Source of the DNA: Bifidobacterium sp.
GTDB lineage: Bacteria; Actinomycetota; Actinomycetes; Actinomycetales; Bifidobacteriaceae
NCBI GenBank assembly: GCA_022649135.1
Contig: JALCNP010000018.1
Location: forward strand, 1 to 49,302
Direction of reading: 5' to 3'
DNA: 49,302 nucleotides
This document shows, piece by piece, positions 1 through 8,440 of this stretch (position 1 is its first letter; every line of letters begins with the position of its first letter). Both the position numbers and the translations under genes were made by a program. The notes beneath the pieces are model-generated. The model searched no databases. It saw nothing but the letters and a program-made list of their open reading frames with translations, and was not told the origin of the DNA.

Positions 1-29
1 GGCGACCGGTGCCCGAAGGCCCGGTCGCC
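1..29 (-). terminator. Terminator of the acyl-CoA ligase gene
   Basis: A 9-bp perfect stem (1-9 with 21-29) is topped by a 3-bp stem (11-13 with 18-20) and a CGAA tetraloop. It lies just after the stop of the minus-strand ligase gene. The T-tract, if there is one, lies outside the window. Confidence 0.7.
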
Positions 30-51
30 CGCCTCATGAGGCTATCGCCCG

Positions 52-2088
52 TCACCTGCGCTTGGTGTACATCTGGGTGTTGAGCAACGTGGTGTATTGC
101 TTGATGACCTTGGGGCGGATGACCTTCATCGATGCGGTAAGCAGCCCGTTCTCAAGAGTGAAGTCCTCCGGAAGAATGATGAACTTTCTCACCGATTCGG
201 CCCGGGACACCCCCTCGTTCGCCCGATCCACATACTGCTGGACCTCCGCGCGGACCACGGCGTTGTTCGCCGCCTCGTTCATGGGCATATCGACGTTCAG
301 CCCCTTGGCCTCGAGCCATGGCCGCAGCGCCTCCTCGTCGAGGGTGATGAGGGCGGATATGAACGGCCTCTTATCGCCGAGCACCAGCGTCTGGGAGACG
401 ATCGGGCACCGACAGATCATCTCCTCTATGGGTCCGGGGGCCACGTTCTTGCCCCCCGCCGTGATGATCAGGTCCTTCTTCCGCCCGGTGATGTAAAGGA
501 AACCGTCGTCGCTGAGTTTGCCCAGATCCCCCGTCGCATACCACCCATCAGGGGTGATCGACGTCTCCGTCGCCTCCTCGTTTTTGTGGTAGCGGTGGAA
601 AACGGCTGTTCCCCTGACCTGGACCTCATTGTCCTTGGCGATGCGAATGGTGAACCCCGGGAAGGCGATTCCAACGGATCCCTCATGGAAGGGGGTTCGC
701 GGGGGGTTGAAGGCGCAGGGGGCCGTCGTCTCCGTCAGCCCGTACCCCTCGTACACCGGCACCCCGGCGCCTCGGAAGAAGGCCAGGAGCTTGGGGTCCA
801 ACGGGGCTCCGCCGGCGACTATCCAACGGGCCCTTCCGCCGAGCACCTGACGCAACGACTGATACACCACAGGCTCATAGGCGAGACGGCTGGCCTTCGT
901 CAGCATGCGCGCCTTGCCCGAGGAGCTCATCTCCTCCATGTAGTTCTGCGCGGTGACGACGGCGGCCGCGAATGCCACGCCCTTCGCCCCGTGGCCGGCC
1001 TTCTGGGATGCCGCGTTGTACACCTTCTCGAGCACGCGGGGAACGACGATCATAAGCGTGGGCCGGGCGACCTGAAGATCGGTGATGAGGGTGGAGATCC
1101 CCTGGGCGATGTATATGCGCGCCTGACTGGCGACCACGATGTAGTTGATGGCCCGTGCGAAGGAATGCGCCTGGGGGAGGAAGAGCAGCACGGAATTGCT
1201 GGGGTCCTGCAGCAGCTCGGGCATGTACACCGGCAGGTTCATGGCCGTGGTGCAGTAGTGCTCATGGGTCATCTCCACGCCCTTCGGCGCCGCCGTGGAG
1301 CCCGATGTGTAGACGATGGAGCACAGATCCGTCTTCTTGATGGAGTCGATGCGCTCATCGAGCCTCTCGTCCGAGATGGCGTCGCCGTAGGCCTGCAATG
1401 ACGCAAGACCGCCGGTTTCTATGCACATGATCTCCTCGAGCGTGGGACAGTCCTCGATGGCCCCGTCCGCCTCCTCGCGCATCTGGGCGGTCTGAACGAT
1501 CAGAAGCTTCGCGTCCGAGTTGTTCACGATGTTCCGGATCTGTTCGGCCGAATCGGTGTCGTAGATGGTGGCGAGTATCCCCCCGCATGCCATGACCGCC
1601 GCGTCTGCGACATCCCATTCGTACGATGTCCGGCACATCAGGGCCACGGCGTCGCCCTTTTTCAGCCCGTAATGCATCAGACCCTTGGCCGCGGAGCGCG
1701 CGTCCTCGAGGAACTCGTTGGCGGTCTTCGTGATCCAGGACCCCTCTGACTTGAAGGTGTACAGGGGCTGGTCCCCCATTCGTTTCGCGCGGTCGGTGTA
1801 GATGTCGAAGATGGACATGCCCTCATCGACCGGGGGGAGTCCTTCGGTCGCGGTGGCGAGCAGGCCCGTGGCCTCGTCCATGAAGGTCGTCGTCTCGAAC
1901 TGCGTCCCCCATTCGTCGGTGTGCGGCAGCGAATCCCTCGTCCCATCCTGATCTATTTGCGCGGGATTGATGTAGTCGGGGTTGTCGGGGGAGTCCGAGC
2001 TTATGGGGTGAACGAAATCCGCGCCCAGCCGCAGGACCTTCCGCGTCATGGTAACGGCTTGTTTTCTCATCGAGGTGATTACAGACAC
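52..2088 (-). CDS. Long-chain fatty acid--CoA ligase (AMP-forming)
   Basis: This enzyme activates long-chain fatty acids to acyl-CoA through an acyl-adenylate and is probably membrane-associated in the cytoplasm. The adenylate-forming signatures are all visible: the P-loop YTSGSTAAPKG near residues 260-270, the GYGLTETTAP motif near 450, YATGDLG, and GRKKDLIITAGGKN near 550, which carries the hinge region. The length of about 678 residues fits bacterial FadD15-type ligases. I chose the GTG at 2088 because a perfect AAGGAG (2095-2100) sits 6 nt upstream; an in-frame GTG at 2109 has only a poor ribosome site. The gene is divergent from the transhydrogenase operon, and two palindromic sites lie in the shared upstream region. 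It is most likely used for recycling or incorporating exogenous fatty acids. The exact chain-length preference cannot be read from sequence. Confidence 0.9.
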   Translation of the reverse strand: MSVITSMRKQAVTMTRKVLRLGADFVHPISSDSPDNPDYINPAQIDQDGTRDSLPHTDEWGTQFETTTFMDEATGLLATATEGLPPVDEGMSIFDIYTDRAKRMGDQPLYTFKSEGSWITKTANEFLEDARSAAKGLMHYGLKKGDAVALMCRTSYEWDVADAAVMACGGILATIYDTDSAEQIRNIVNNSDAKLLIVQTAQMREEADGAIEDCPTLEEIMCIETGGLASLQAYGDAISDERLDERIDSIKKTDLCSIVYTSGSTAAPKGVEMTHEHYCTTAMNLPVYMPELLQDPSNSVLLFLPQAHSFARAINYIVVASQARIYIAQGISTLITDLQVARPTLMIVVPRVLEKVYNAASQKAGHGAKGVAFAAAVVTAQNYMEEMSSSGKARMLTKASRLAYEPVVYQSLRQVLGGRARWIVAGGAPLDPKLLAFFRGAGVPVYEGYGLTETTAPCAFNPPRTPFHEGSVGIAFPGFTIRIAKDNEVQVRGTAVFHRYHKNEEATETSITPDGWYATGDLGKLSDDGFLYITGRKKDLIITAGGKNVAPGPIEEMICRCPIVSQTLVLGDKRPFISALITLDEEALRPWLEAKGLNVDMPMNEAANNAVVRAEVQQYVDRANEGVSRAESVRKFIILPEDFTLENGLLTASMKVIRPKVIKQYTTLLNTQMYTKRR

Positions 2089-2160
2089 TGCGAACTCCTT
2101 GGCCTTCACTTATTTCGCTTCTCAAAATCTCCATACTAATCGCTCGGGGATAAGCCGTCA

Positions 2161-2177
2161 CCTTACGGTAGCGTAGG
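2161..2177. promoter_or_regulatory. Operator-like inverted repeat, site 1
   Basis: CCTTACGGTAGCGTAGG is an imperfect palindrome with TACG and CGTA arms 4 nt apart. It lies about 75 bp upstream of the acyl-CoA ligase start. Its near-copy at 2222-2239 makes a transcription factor site likely. A TetR-type fatty-acid regulator is a guess from context. Confidence 0.5.
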
Positions 2178-2221
2178 CGCGATTGGTGCGACCGGCGCGT
2201 TTCGGGGGGTGTCGGCCGTCT

Positions 2222-2239
2222 CCTTACGAGGAGCGTAGG
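2222..2239. promoter_or_regulatory. Operator-like inverted repeat, site 2
   Basis: CCTTACGAGGAGCGTAGG repeats site 1 with the same TTACG and GCGTAGG arms, but with one more base in the centre. The two sites are about 61 bp apart, close to six helical turns, which would suit paired binding. Confidence 0.5.
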
Positions 2240-2368
2240 CACTGAACGCGGGCGTTTCACGGGCGCGCCATGTTCGCTCCGTCCATGGTCATCCGTGACG
2301 ATTCTCGAGGAAATGGCGCATCCGCGATCTCCCACGGAAAACCCCGCAATCCCACCACGCATTTCCAC

Positions 2369-2402
2369 TAGAATGGAAGCGCGTGGGCATGGCAGGCCCA
2401 CG
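2369..2402 (+). promoter_or_regulatory. pntA leader: possible -10 box and 5' UTR hairpin
   Basis: TAGAAT at 2369-2374 could be a -10 box; no good -35 box was found. A 7-bp hairpin (2382-2388 with 2396-2402) follows directly and ends 9 nt before the AAAGGG ribosome site (2412-2417) of pntA. Confidence 0.35.
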
Positions 2403-2422
2403 ACTTGAGAGAAAGGGCTCTT

Positions 2423-3553
2423 ATGGATGAGTTACCGCAGGACGCCGTTGTTTTCGGTATCCTGAATGAGATTACAGAGCATGAGTCACGTGTTGCGCTC
2501 ACGCCTGACGGTGTGGTCAGGCTCCGCAAGCGTGGGGTACGATGCATGATCGAGCACGGTGCGGGTCTGGCTGCGCAGTACACCGATGACGATTACACAC
2601 ACGTGGGTGCTCAGGTCGCCTCGGCCACGGAGATCATTCACGGCTCGCAGGCGCTTGGATTCGTCGGCAGACCGTCCGACTCGCTGGTGGGCCACATCCG
2701 CAAAGGAACATGGATCATCGGAGTTCTCGGGTCGTTCGCGGATGAGGACTATGTGCAGCGGCTGGAGACGGCCGGGCTGGTCTCTCTCGCCATCGAACGG
2801 CTCCCGCGCACCATCAGCTCGGCGCAGTCGATGGACGAGATGACGTCTCAGAATTCGGTGATGGGCTATAAGGCCGCAATCGTCGCCGCCGACGCATACG
2901 GCTCCTTCTTCCCGATGATGACCACGGCGGCGGGCACCGTCCGCCCCGCGAAGGTACTGATTCTCGGAGCGGGGATAGCCGGTCTTCAGGCGATCGGAAC
3001 GGCGAAGCGGCTGGGTGCGATCGTCACCGCCTATGATGTTCGTCCCGCCGCCAAGGGCGAGGTCGAATCGCTGGGAGCGAAATTCCTCGACCTCGGACTC
3101 GACTTCTCGAAGGGTCAGGGCGAGGGAGGCTATGCCCGCCAGCTTACCGACGAGGAGCGCAGAGCGCAGCAGGCTGCCGTCGACTCCAAGGCGAAGGACT
3201 TCGACATCGTGATCACCACGGCGAAGGTTCCGGGCAGGAAACCGCCCGTACTCCTGACCGAGGAGGGTGTGTCGGGTCTGCATCGGGGCGCGGTCATCGT
3301 CGACTGCGCCGCCAGCGAACTCGGGGGCAACGTCGAAGGCTCCGCCGTGGGAACCCATGTGAGTGACAAGGGAGTCACGATCATAGGCGCCCCGTATCTG
3401 GCCAGCGGCGTGGCGAACACGGCGTCGAACCTGGTGTCCAGAAACGTGGCGGACGTTCTCGCGCACTTCGTGCGTGACGGTGCCCTGGCCATGGATCTCC
3501 ACGACGAATTGGACAACGCGCTCGTTATCACGGGGCGCGAGGAAGGAAAGTAG
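2423..3553 (+). CDS. pntA: NAD(P) transhydrogenase, alpha subunit part 1 (NAD-binding domain I)
   Basis: This is domain I of proton-translocating transhydrogenase. It binds NAD(H) in the cytoplasm and passes hydride to NADP bound by PntB, driven by proton re-entry. The 376-residue protein has an alanine dehydrogenase/PNT fold, an SAQSMDEMTSQNSVMGY loop near 133-149 (the family's mobile loop region), and the Rossmann motif GAGIAG at 182-187 with an acidic residue, D205, at the end of the second strand, which suits NAD. The ATG at 2423 has AAAGGG 5 nt upstream and is preferred over the in-frame TTG at 2405. The alpha subunit is split here: the membrane part is the next gene, 4 nt downstream, as in many actinobacteria and Rhodospirillum. 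The operon likely supplies NADPH for biosynthesis, including the glutamate synthase encoded in this window. Confidence 0.93.
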   Translation: MDELPQDAVVFGILNEITEHESRVALTPDGVVRLRKRGVRCMIEHGAGLAAQYTDDDYTHVGAQVASATEIIHGSQALGFVGRPSDSLVGHIRKGTWIIGVLGSFADEDYVQRLETAGLVSLAIERLPRTISSAQSMDEMTSQNSVMGYKAAIVAADAYGSFFPMMTTAAGTVRPAKVLILGAGIAGLQAIGTAKRLGAIVTAYDVRPAAKGEVESLGAKFLDLGLDFSKGQGEGGYARQLTDEERRAQQAAVDSKAKDFDIVITTAKVPGRKPPVLLTEEGVSGLHRGAVIVDCAASELGGNVEGSAVGTHVSDKGVTIIGAPYLASGVANTASNLVSRNVADVLAHFVRDGALAMDLHDELDNALVITGREEGK

Positions 3554-3557
3554 GATC

Positions 3558-3890
3558 ATGCCCGCTCTTGTTGTTTCCATCACGCTGTTCGTTCTCGCCC
3601 TGCTCATCGGCATCGAGGTGATAGGTAAGGTTCCCGCGACCCTGCACACCCCGCTGATGTCCGGCGCCAACTCCATCCACGGCATCGTCATCGTGGGGGT
3701 CATCATCGTGGCCGCGGAGGCGAATTCCCCGCTCTCGTACGTGTTCGTGTTTCTCGCTGCCCTTCTGGGAACCATGAATGTCGTCGGCGGCTACGTCGTC
3801 ACCGACCGCATGCTGGAAATGTTCAAATCCAGCCGCGACGAGAAGAAGCCCATCCCGCAGGGGAAGGGCGAGGAAGGTGGTGAACGATGA
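3558..3890 (+). CDS. pntAB: NAD(P) transhydrogenase, alpha subunit part 2 (membrane)
   Basis: This 110-residue membrane protein has three hydrophobic segments (about residues 2-22, 37-54 and 57-78). It corresponds to the C-terminal membrane part of PntA in enzymes where alpha is a single chain, and it forms part of the proton channel (domain II). The start is the ATG at 3558, preceded by GGAAAGTAGGA at the end of pntA. Its ATGA stop overlaps the pntB start, which points to translational coupling. The charged tail (residues 88-110, rich in K, E and G) is cytoplasmic. Confidence 0.9.
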   Translation: MPALVVSITLFVLALLIGIEVIGKVPATLHTPLMSGANSIHGIVIVGVIIVAAEANSPLSYVFVFLAALLGTMNVVGGYVVTDRMLEMFKSSRDEKKPIPQGKGEEGGER

Positions 3891-5311
3891 GCTCCTCAAG
3901 TGCACAGGTCATCGATATCGTCGCCTGGTTCGTCTATCTGTTTTCGGCTGTGCTGTTCGTCGCCGGCCTGCATTTCATGAATTCTCCGAAGACCGCCCGC
4001 AAGGGGAACCAGATTTCCGCGTGCGGCATGATCATTGCGGTCGTCATGGCGGTCGTCGTTCTCTTCTCCAAGGGGTTTGCGTCGCTCACCTCGCTCATCG
4101 TTCTCGCGGCGGGAATCGTCATCGGTGCCGTGGCAGGCGTCATCTCCGCCAAGAGGGTGAAGATGACCGACATGCCCCAGCTCGTGTCCATCTTCAACAC
4201 GGTGGGCGGCGGTGCCGCGGCCCTGGTTGCCCTCAACGACATTCTCACAAGCCACACGGCTCCCGGACTGGTGGTGCTCATCACCGCGGGACTGGGAATA
4301 CTCATCGGCTCGGTCACCTTCTCCGGCTCTCTCATTGCGGCCGGCAAGCTTCAGGGGTTCGCCTTCCTGAAGACGCTGCGCCTTCCCGCCAAGGCCGTGT
4401 GGAACGTCGTGTTCGTCGTTCTCGTCCTGGCATCCTTCGTGATGCTGTGCGTCCGGCCCGATCAGCGTCTTCTGTGGTCGATCCTGACGACTGTTTTCGC
4501 CCTCTGCTATGGATTGGTGTTCGTGATTCCGATCGGAGGGGCGGATATGCCCGTGGTGATCTCCGTGCTGAACGCCTGCACCGGCACTGCCGTGGCGATG
4601 AGCGGTCTCGCGATCGACAACGTCGCCCTGATCGTGGCCGGTGCCCTGGTGGGCTCGGCCGGATCCACGCTGTCCGTGCTGATGGCTCGGGCCATGAATC
4701 GTCCGCTGATGAGCGTCCTGGCCGGAGGCTTCGGATCCGACGTCTCCTCGGCGGGGGCGGATCAGGGAGTCGAGGGAACGATGAAGGAAACGACAGCCGA
4801 TGATGTCGCGGTCCAGCTCGTGTATGCGGACAAGGTCATCTTCGTTCCGGGGTTCGGTCTGGCCCAGGCGCAGGCCCAGCGGGAACTGGCCGATCTCGGC
4901 GAGCTCCTCAAGGGTCATGGCGTCCAGGTCTCCTATGCGATTCATCCGGTCGCCGGCCGCATGCCCGGGCATATGAACGTTCTGCTTGCCGAGGCCAATG
5001 TGCCCTATGAGGAGCTTGTGGATCTCGACGACATCAATCCGCAGTTCCCCACGGCGAACGTCGCCCTCGTCGTCGGAGCCAACGACGTGACCAATCCCGC
5101 TGCCCGCCGCGCCGGCACCGCCATATCGGGAATGCCCATTCTCGACGTGGACAAGGCCCAGCACGTCGTCGTCATGAAAAGAGGACGTGGAAAGGGTTAC
5201 GCCGGCATAGAGAACGAGCTGTACTATACGGACAACACCCAGATGCTGTTCGGCGACGCCAAGGCGAGCCTGCAGGCCGTCATAGCATCGGTGAAGGAGC
5301 TCATCTCATAA
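3887..5311 (+). CDS. pntB: NAD(P) transhydrogenase, beta subunit
   Basis: This subunit carries the larger membrane domain (about residues 1-270, with roughly nine hydrophobic helices) and the NADP-binding domain III. Domain III is recognised by PGFGLAQAQAQ, HPVAGRMPGHMNVLLAEA, VGANDVTNPAA and the late KRGRGKGYAGIEN loop, all hallmarks of PntB. At 474 residues it has full family length. The start overlaps the pntAB stop (ATGA at 3887-3890). With PntAA and PntAB it completes the three-chain enzyme that uses the proton gradient to reduce NADP with NADH. A strong hairpin at 5351-5387 closes the operon. Confidence 0.95.
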   Translation: MSSSSAQVIDIVAWFVYLFSAVLFVAGLHFMNSPKTARKGNQISACGMIIAVVMAVVVLFSKGFASLTSLIVLAAGIVIGAVAGVISAKRVKMTDMPQLVSIFNTVGGGAAALVALNDILTSHTAPGLVVLITAGLGILIGSVTFSGSLIAAGKLQGFAFLKTLRLPAKAVWNVVFVVLVLASFVMLCVRPDQRLLWSILTTVFALCYGLVFVIPIGGADMPVVISVLNACTGTAVAMSGLAIDNVALIVAGALVGSAGSTLSVLMARAMNRPLMSVLAGGFGSDVSSAGADQGVEGTMKETTADDVAVQLVYADKVIFVPGFGLAQAQAQRELADLGELLKGHGVQVSYAIHPVAGRMPGHMNVLLAEANVPYEELVDLDDINPQFPTANVALVVGANDVTNPAARRAGTAISGMPILDVDKAQHVVVMKRGRGKGYAGIENELYYTDNTQMLFGDAKASLQAVIASVKELIS

Positions 5312-5350
5312 GGGTTGCCGCCGATCCGGCCGATTGCGGCCATCATTGAG

Positions 5351-5387
5351 GTTGCGGGGTCGTCGGCACTGCCGACGACCCCGCAAC
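5351..5387. terminator. Bidirectional hairpin between pntB and the hydrolase gene
   Basis: A 17-bp perfect stem (5351-5367 with 5371-5387) with a 3-nt ACT loop lies between convergent genes. No run of T follows on either strand, so it is a very stable structure rather than a textbook intrinsic terminator. Confidence 0.7.
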
Positions 5388-5436
5388 CGTCTCCGCCCGC
5401 TTGCGCCTGCGATCCACGTCGTCCCTCGGACGTGTC

Positions 5437-6468
5437 TCAGGCGAGGCCGGAGTCAGCAGAGACGTCGAACACGTCATGCACGAACTGCGCGACCGCACGC
5501 CAGTACCTGTTCGGATCCGTGTCCGCGCTGGTGGCATGCCCCGCACCCGCAATGACGAGCATGCGCCGCATCGGACTCGAGCACGCCTCGAAATTGCGCC
5601 TCAGGCACGCGGGACTGACGAAATCATCGGCTGCGCCGTGGATGAACAGCATCGGGATGTGGGCGTTTGCGAGCATGGCTACGCTGGAGGCCTGTCGCAA
5701 ACCGTACCCGGCCCGTATTCTCGACACGAGGCTCATCGAGGACACGACCGCCACGGCGAACGCCCGCGGAAGGTGGTACAGGGATCGCGCGTTGAAGAGG
5801 AACTGATCCCATGCGGACGTGAAACCGCAGTCGGCTATGGCGGCGGCGACGTTGCCCGGCAGGCGTGGGTCCCCCGAGGCCATCATGACCGTCGCCGCAC
5901 CCATGGACACCCCATCAAGAAGAATTCGGGCCCGGGCGTCATAACGGACGATCATGTCGATCCACCTCAGCAGGTCGTAATGCTCGAGCCACCCCATGCC
6001 CACATAGCGGCCCTGACTTCGTTCATGGCACCGCTGCGCGATGAGCAGCACCGTGAATCCCATGCGCGCGAGACGGCGGGCGTATGTCGCCATTTCACCG
6101 GGCCCTCCGGAAAAACCATGGCAGCATATGGCATAACGATGCGGCCGCGGTCCGGCGCTGTCGGGATCGACCACCCATCCATACAGATCCAGTCCATCGT
6201 CGCTGCGTATCCGAACGGAATGCCGGGTCTCCTCGAACCACCGCCGTGCGTCACGGGATTCATCCCCGCCGGTCTGCGAGGAGGCGCCGTCGCAATCCTC
6301 GCGCTGTCGATGCATCATACCGTGACGGTTCCGTGAATCGAGAGCGAAGGCGAACATTCTGTCGGCGACGATGGCATCGGCGACCAGCGCAGCCACCCCC
6401 GCCGATACCAGGACGGCCCTTAGATGACGCGTCCGTCCATGCCCGTTCCGCATTCCTTGTGATGACAT
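5437..6468 (-). CDS. Membrane-anchored alpha/beta hydrolase
   Basis: This is a serine hydrolase of the alpha/beta fold, of unknown substrate. The likely triad is Ser188 in GVSMG (186-190), Asp281 or Asp282 in HGAADDF, and His311 in GAGHATS. CHGFSGGPGE near 117-125 matches the oxyanion-hole loop region. A hydrophobic N-terminal stretch (about residues 18-43) should anchor it in the membrane with the catalytic domain outside. I chose the ATG at 6468 (GTGGAGAGATT just upstream) over the longer reading from 6645, whose extra 59 residues look non-coding. Similar proteins in Firmicutes and Actinobacteria are annotated only as DUF or YqkD-like hydrolases. Peptidase, esterase or acyltransferase activity are all possible. 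Confidence 0.8.
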   Translation of the reverse strand: MSSQGMRNGHGRTRHLRAVLVSAGVAALVADAIVADRMFAFALDSRNRHGMMHRQREDCDGASSQTGGDESRDARRWFEETRHSVRIRSDDGLDLYGWVVDPDSAGPRPHRYAICCHGFSGGPGEMATYARRLARMGFTVLLIAQRCHERSQGRYVGMGWLEHYDLLRWIDMIVRYDARARILLDGVSMGAATVMMASGDPRLPGNVAAAIADCGFTSAWDQFLFNARSLYHLPRAFAVAVVSSMSLVSRIRAGYGLRQASSVAMLANAHIPMLFIHGAADDFVSPACLRRNFEACSSPMRRMLVIAGAGHATSADTDPNRYWRAVAQFVHDVFDVSADSGLA

Positions 6469-6588
6469 AATCTCTCCACCGGCCGACGCCGTTCGTGTCG
6501 TACGCATTCGCCTCATGACATGCCTTATCGTAGTCCACCGATCGCCGGCGATCAACGCTGCGTTGCTATGGCGTGCGTTTGAGCGCGG

Positions 6589-6594
6589 TATAAT
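6589..6594 (+). promoter_or_regulatory. -10 box upstream of the alcohol dehydrogenase gene
   Basis: TATAAT sits about 70 bp before the start codon. The best -35 candidate, TTGCTA at 6563-6568, is 20 bp away, longer than ideal. The promoter may therefore need an activator. Confidence 0.45.
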
Positions 6595-6662
6595 TTTGAA
6601 GGGTAAGGTGCCTCTGAACATGTGGTCTGCAGGGGAGCTGAGCATCTAAAGAAAGACAAGCT

Positions 6663-7718
6663 ATGAAAGCTTTGGTTTATGATGCTGCAGGTAAAACCCA
6701 GCATTGGAATGATGTCCCTGATCCGACAATTCTCAGGTCGACTGATGTCATCGTTAAAATGGCTGCCACGACGATTTGCGGAACCGATTTGCATATTGTC
6801 AAAGGTGACATGCCGGAAGTAGCCGACGGACGTATTCTTGGGCATGAGGGAATTGGCATCGTGGCTCAGGTCGGCGATGGTGTCAAAGAGCTCAGAGTCG
6901 GTGACCGTGTTGCTTTGAGTTGTGTGAGCTCATGTGGGCGCTGCGAGTATTGCAGGCAGGGACTTTACAGTCATTGTCTCGACGCTGAAGGTGCTCGTGG
7001 TGTTGGCTGGATTTTTGGCTATATGATCAACGGAACACTTGCTGAGTATGTGCGTGTTCCTTTTGCTGAGAATTCGGTCTATAAGCTTCCTTCCACCGTT
7101 AGTGATGCTGAGGGCATTCTTCTTTCCGACGCGTTGCCTACTGGTTTTGAGATTGGCGTGCAGGCTGGTCAGCCTAAGCCAGGTGATGTGATTGCGGTGA
7201 TTGGTGCTGGTCCCGTTGGTCTTTCTGTGGTGATGACCTCACGTTTGTATGGACCATCGAAGATTATCTCGATTGATTTGGACGATAATCGGCTGAAGTT
7301 AGCTCGTGATTTTGGGGCTACCGATACGGTGAATTCCGGTGATGCCGATTGGTTCGACCAGGTTATGGCATTGACCAGCGGCGATGGTGTCGATGTGGCT
7401 GTTGAGGCTGTTGGCATACCGGTGACGTTTACCAATGCGACTCGCATTGTGCGACCGGGCGGGCATGTGGCGAATGTTGGTGTGCATGGCAGACCGGTAG
7501 AGTTTGCGCTTAATGAGTTGTGGATTAAGAACATCACAGTCACGATGGGATTGGTAAACACGAGTAGTATCCCGATGCTACTTAAAGTTGTTGCTTCACA
7601 TGGATTGCCTGTCGATAAGTTCGTTACGCACACATTCTCCTTTGATCAGGTTGAGCAGGCGTTTGACGTATTCCAGCATGCAGCTCAATATAACGCGTTG
7701 AAAGTCCTCATCCACTGA
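6663..7718 (+). CDS. Zinc-dependent alcohol dehydrogenase
   Basis: This is a medium-chain, zinc-dependent NAD(P) alcohol dehydrogenase of 351 residues, the usual length. Catalytic zinc ligands are C39 and H61 with E62 (GHEG). The structural zinc site is C91, C94, C97 and C105. The Rossmann motif GAGPVG is at 181-186, and D205 at the end of the second strand favours NAD. The best guess is interconversion of primary or secondary alcohols and aldehydes, such as ethanol formation as an NADH outlet; a sugar-alcohol or threonine dehydrogenase role is possible. The gene is clearly AT-richer, with T-rich third positions, than its GC-rich neighbours. It sits alone next to an IS30 remnant, so recent acquisition is likely. 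The ribosome site is weak (AAGAAAGA). Confidence 0.88.
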   Translation: MKALVYDAAGKTQHWNDVPDPTILRSTDVIVKMAATTICGTDLHIVKGDMPEVADGRILGHEGIGIVAQVGDGVKELRVGDRVALSCVSSCGRCEYCRQGLYSHCLDAEGARGVGWIFGYMINGTLAEYVRVPFAENSVYKLPSTVSDAEGILLSDALPTGFEIGVQAGQPKPGDVIAVIGAGPVGLSVVMTSRLYGPSKIISIDLDDNRLKLARDFGATDTVNSGDADWFDQVMALTSGDGVDVAVEAVGIPVTFTNATRIVRPGGHVANVGVHGRPVEFALNELWIKNITVTMGLVNTSSIPMLLKVVASHGLPVDKFVTHTFSFDQVEQAFDVFQHAAQYNALKVLIH

Positions 7719-7751
7719 CCAATATATCTACTCGCCATTGAGCGACGTAAG

Positions 7752-8266
7752 CCCGTTGTCTCAGTGCAAGTGCAGCACCTTCTGGATTGGGGATCGTCCA
7801 AGTAGCCAGACGGAGGGTGCCGCACCCATGTCACGGGTGTATTCGCGTATACGCGAGGAGGGGCGCCGGGTCATCCAGATCGAGGTCGGCAACGGCGCCA
7901 CGGTCAGGCGGATCGCCGCGATGCCGGGCCGCGGCGCGCCGCGGAGTCACCCATGACAAGGGCGGCGGGTTCGCCGGCCATACCCTGCTGCCGGAGTCCC
8001 CGGGGATCCAGGCCTGCTTCGCAGACCCGTACGACTCCCGGCGGCGGGGAGGCAACGAGAACCGCAACGGCGTGATCCGCCGCTACCTGCCCGTACGCAC
8101 CGCCATCACGATGGACATGGCCCCGGAACTGCGCATGATCGTCGACGAGACCGACAACCGGCCCATGCGGGCGCTGTGGGATACCGCACCCCGGCCGAGG
8201 CCCCCATGGACAACTGCCACAGTTGCCCCCACAACGAAGGCGTTGCACGTGGAGTTAGACAACGGG
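7752..8266. mobile_element. Internally deleted IS30-family element with both ends
   Basis: Inverted repeats of 31 bp (7752-7782 with 8236-8266) match at about 25 positions; the outermost ten bases, CCCGTTGTCT, are identical. They enclose only 515 bp, roughly half of a normal IS30 element. The interior has the two ends of a transposase in different frames. No exact target duplication is visible at the ends: AAG is on the left and AAC on the right. Confidence 0.72.
7828..8266 (+). pseudogene. IS30-family transposase remnant
   Basis: Two pieces survive. The first (7828 to about 7945) reads as the N-terminal helix-turn-helix: EEGRRVIQIEVGNGATVRRI followed by AAMPGR. The second, in another frame (about 7955-8200), reads as the C-terminal catalytic end, with FADPYDSRRRGGNENRNGVI as its core. 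The glutamate in GGNEN is the last residue of the DDE triad, and NNRPMRAL-like text follows. The middle, with both catalytic aspartates, has been deleted and at least one frameshift is present, so the gene cannot be active. The element lies between the alcohol dehydrogenase gene and rplY. Confidence 0.72.
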
Positions 8267-8368
8267 AACGGCATGTGTTGTCAAGGGGGGTGATATAGTG
8301 ACAGCTGTTGTTTTGGTGCTTTGGCGAGGGAATTTTTTCCGTAATCGACTGAGCTGGTGGTCCTATCG

Positions 8369-8414
8369 CATGGTGGTTTCCGTCGGCGCGTCGATGCGTT
8401 CGAGGAACCACATG
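8369..8414 (+). other. Leader hairpin upstream of rplY
   Basis: CATG(G)TGGTT(T)CC at 8369-8381 pairs with GGAACCACATG at 8404-8414, giving 11 bp with two single-base bulges. It ends about 12 nt before the AAGGAG of rplY. It could act in autogenous control, but this is inference. The rest of 8267-8440 shows nothing else convincing. Confidence 0.35.
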
Positions 8415-8440
8415 AACATGGCTAGGCAAGGAGATAGGAC

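Noticed and set aside
97..1401. Long plus-strand open frame opposite the acyl-CoA ligase gene
   Set aside because: Its protein is rich in Arg, Gly, His and Leu, has no family signature, and mirrors a clearly recognised enzyme on the other strand.
7749..8269. Target-site duplication around the IS30 remnant
   Set aside because: The flanking triplets are AAG and AAC; there is no exact direct repeat, so none is claimed.
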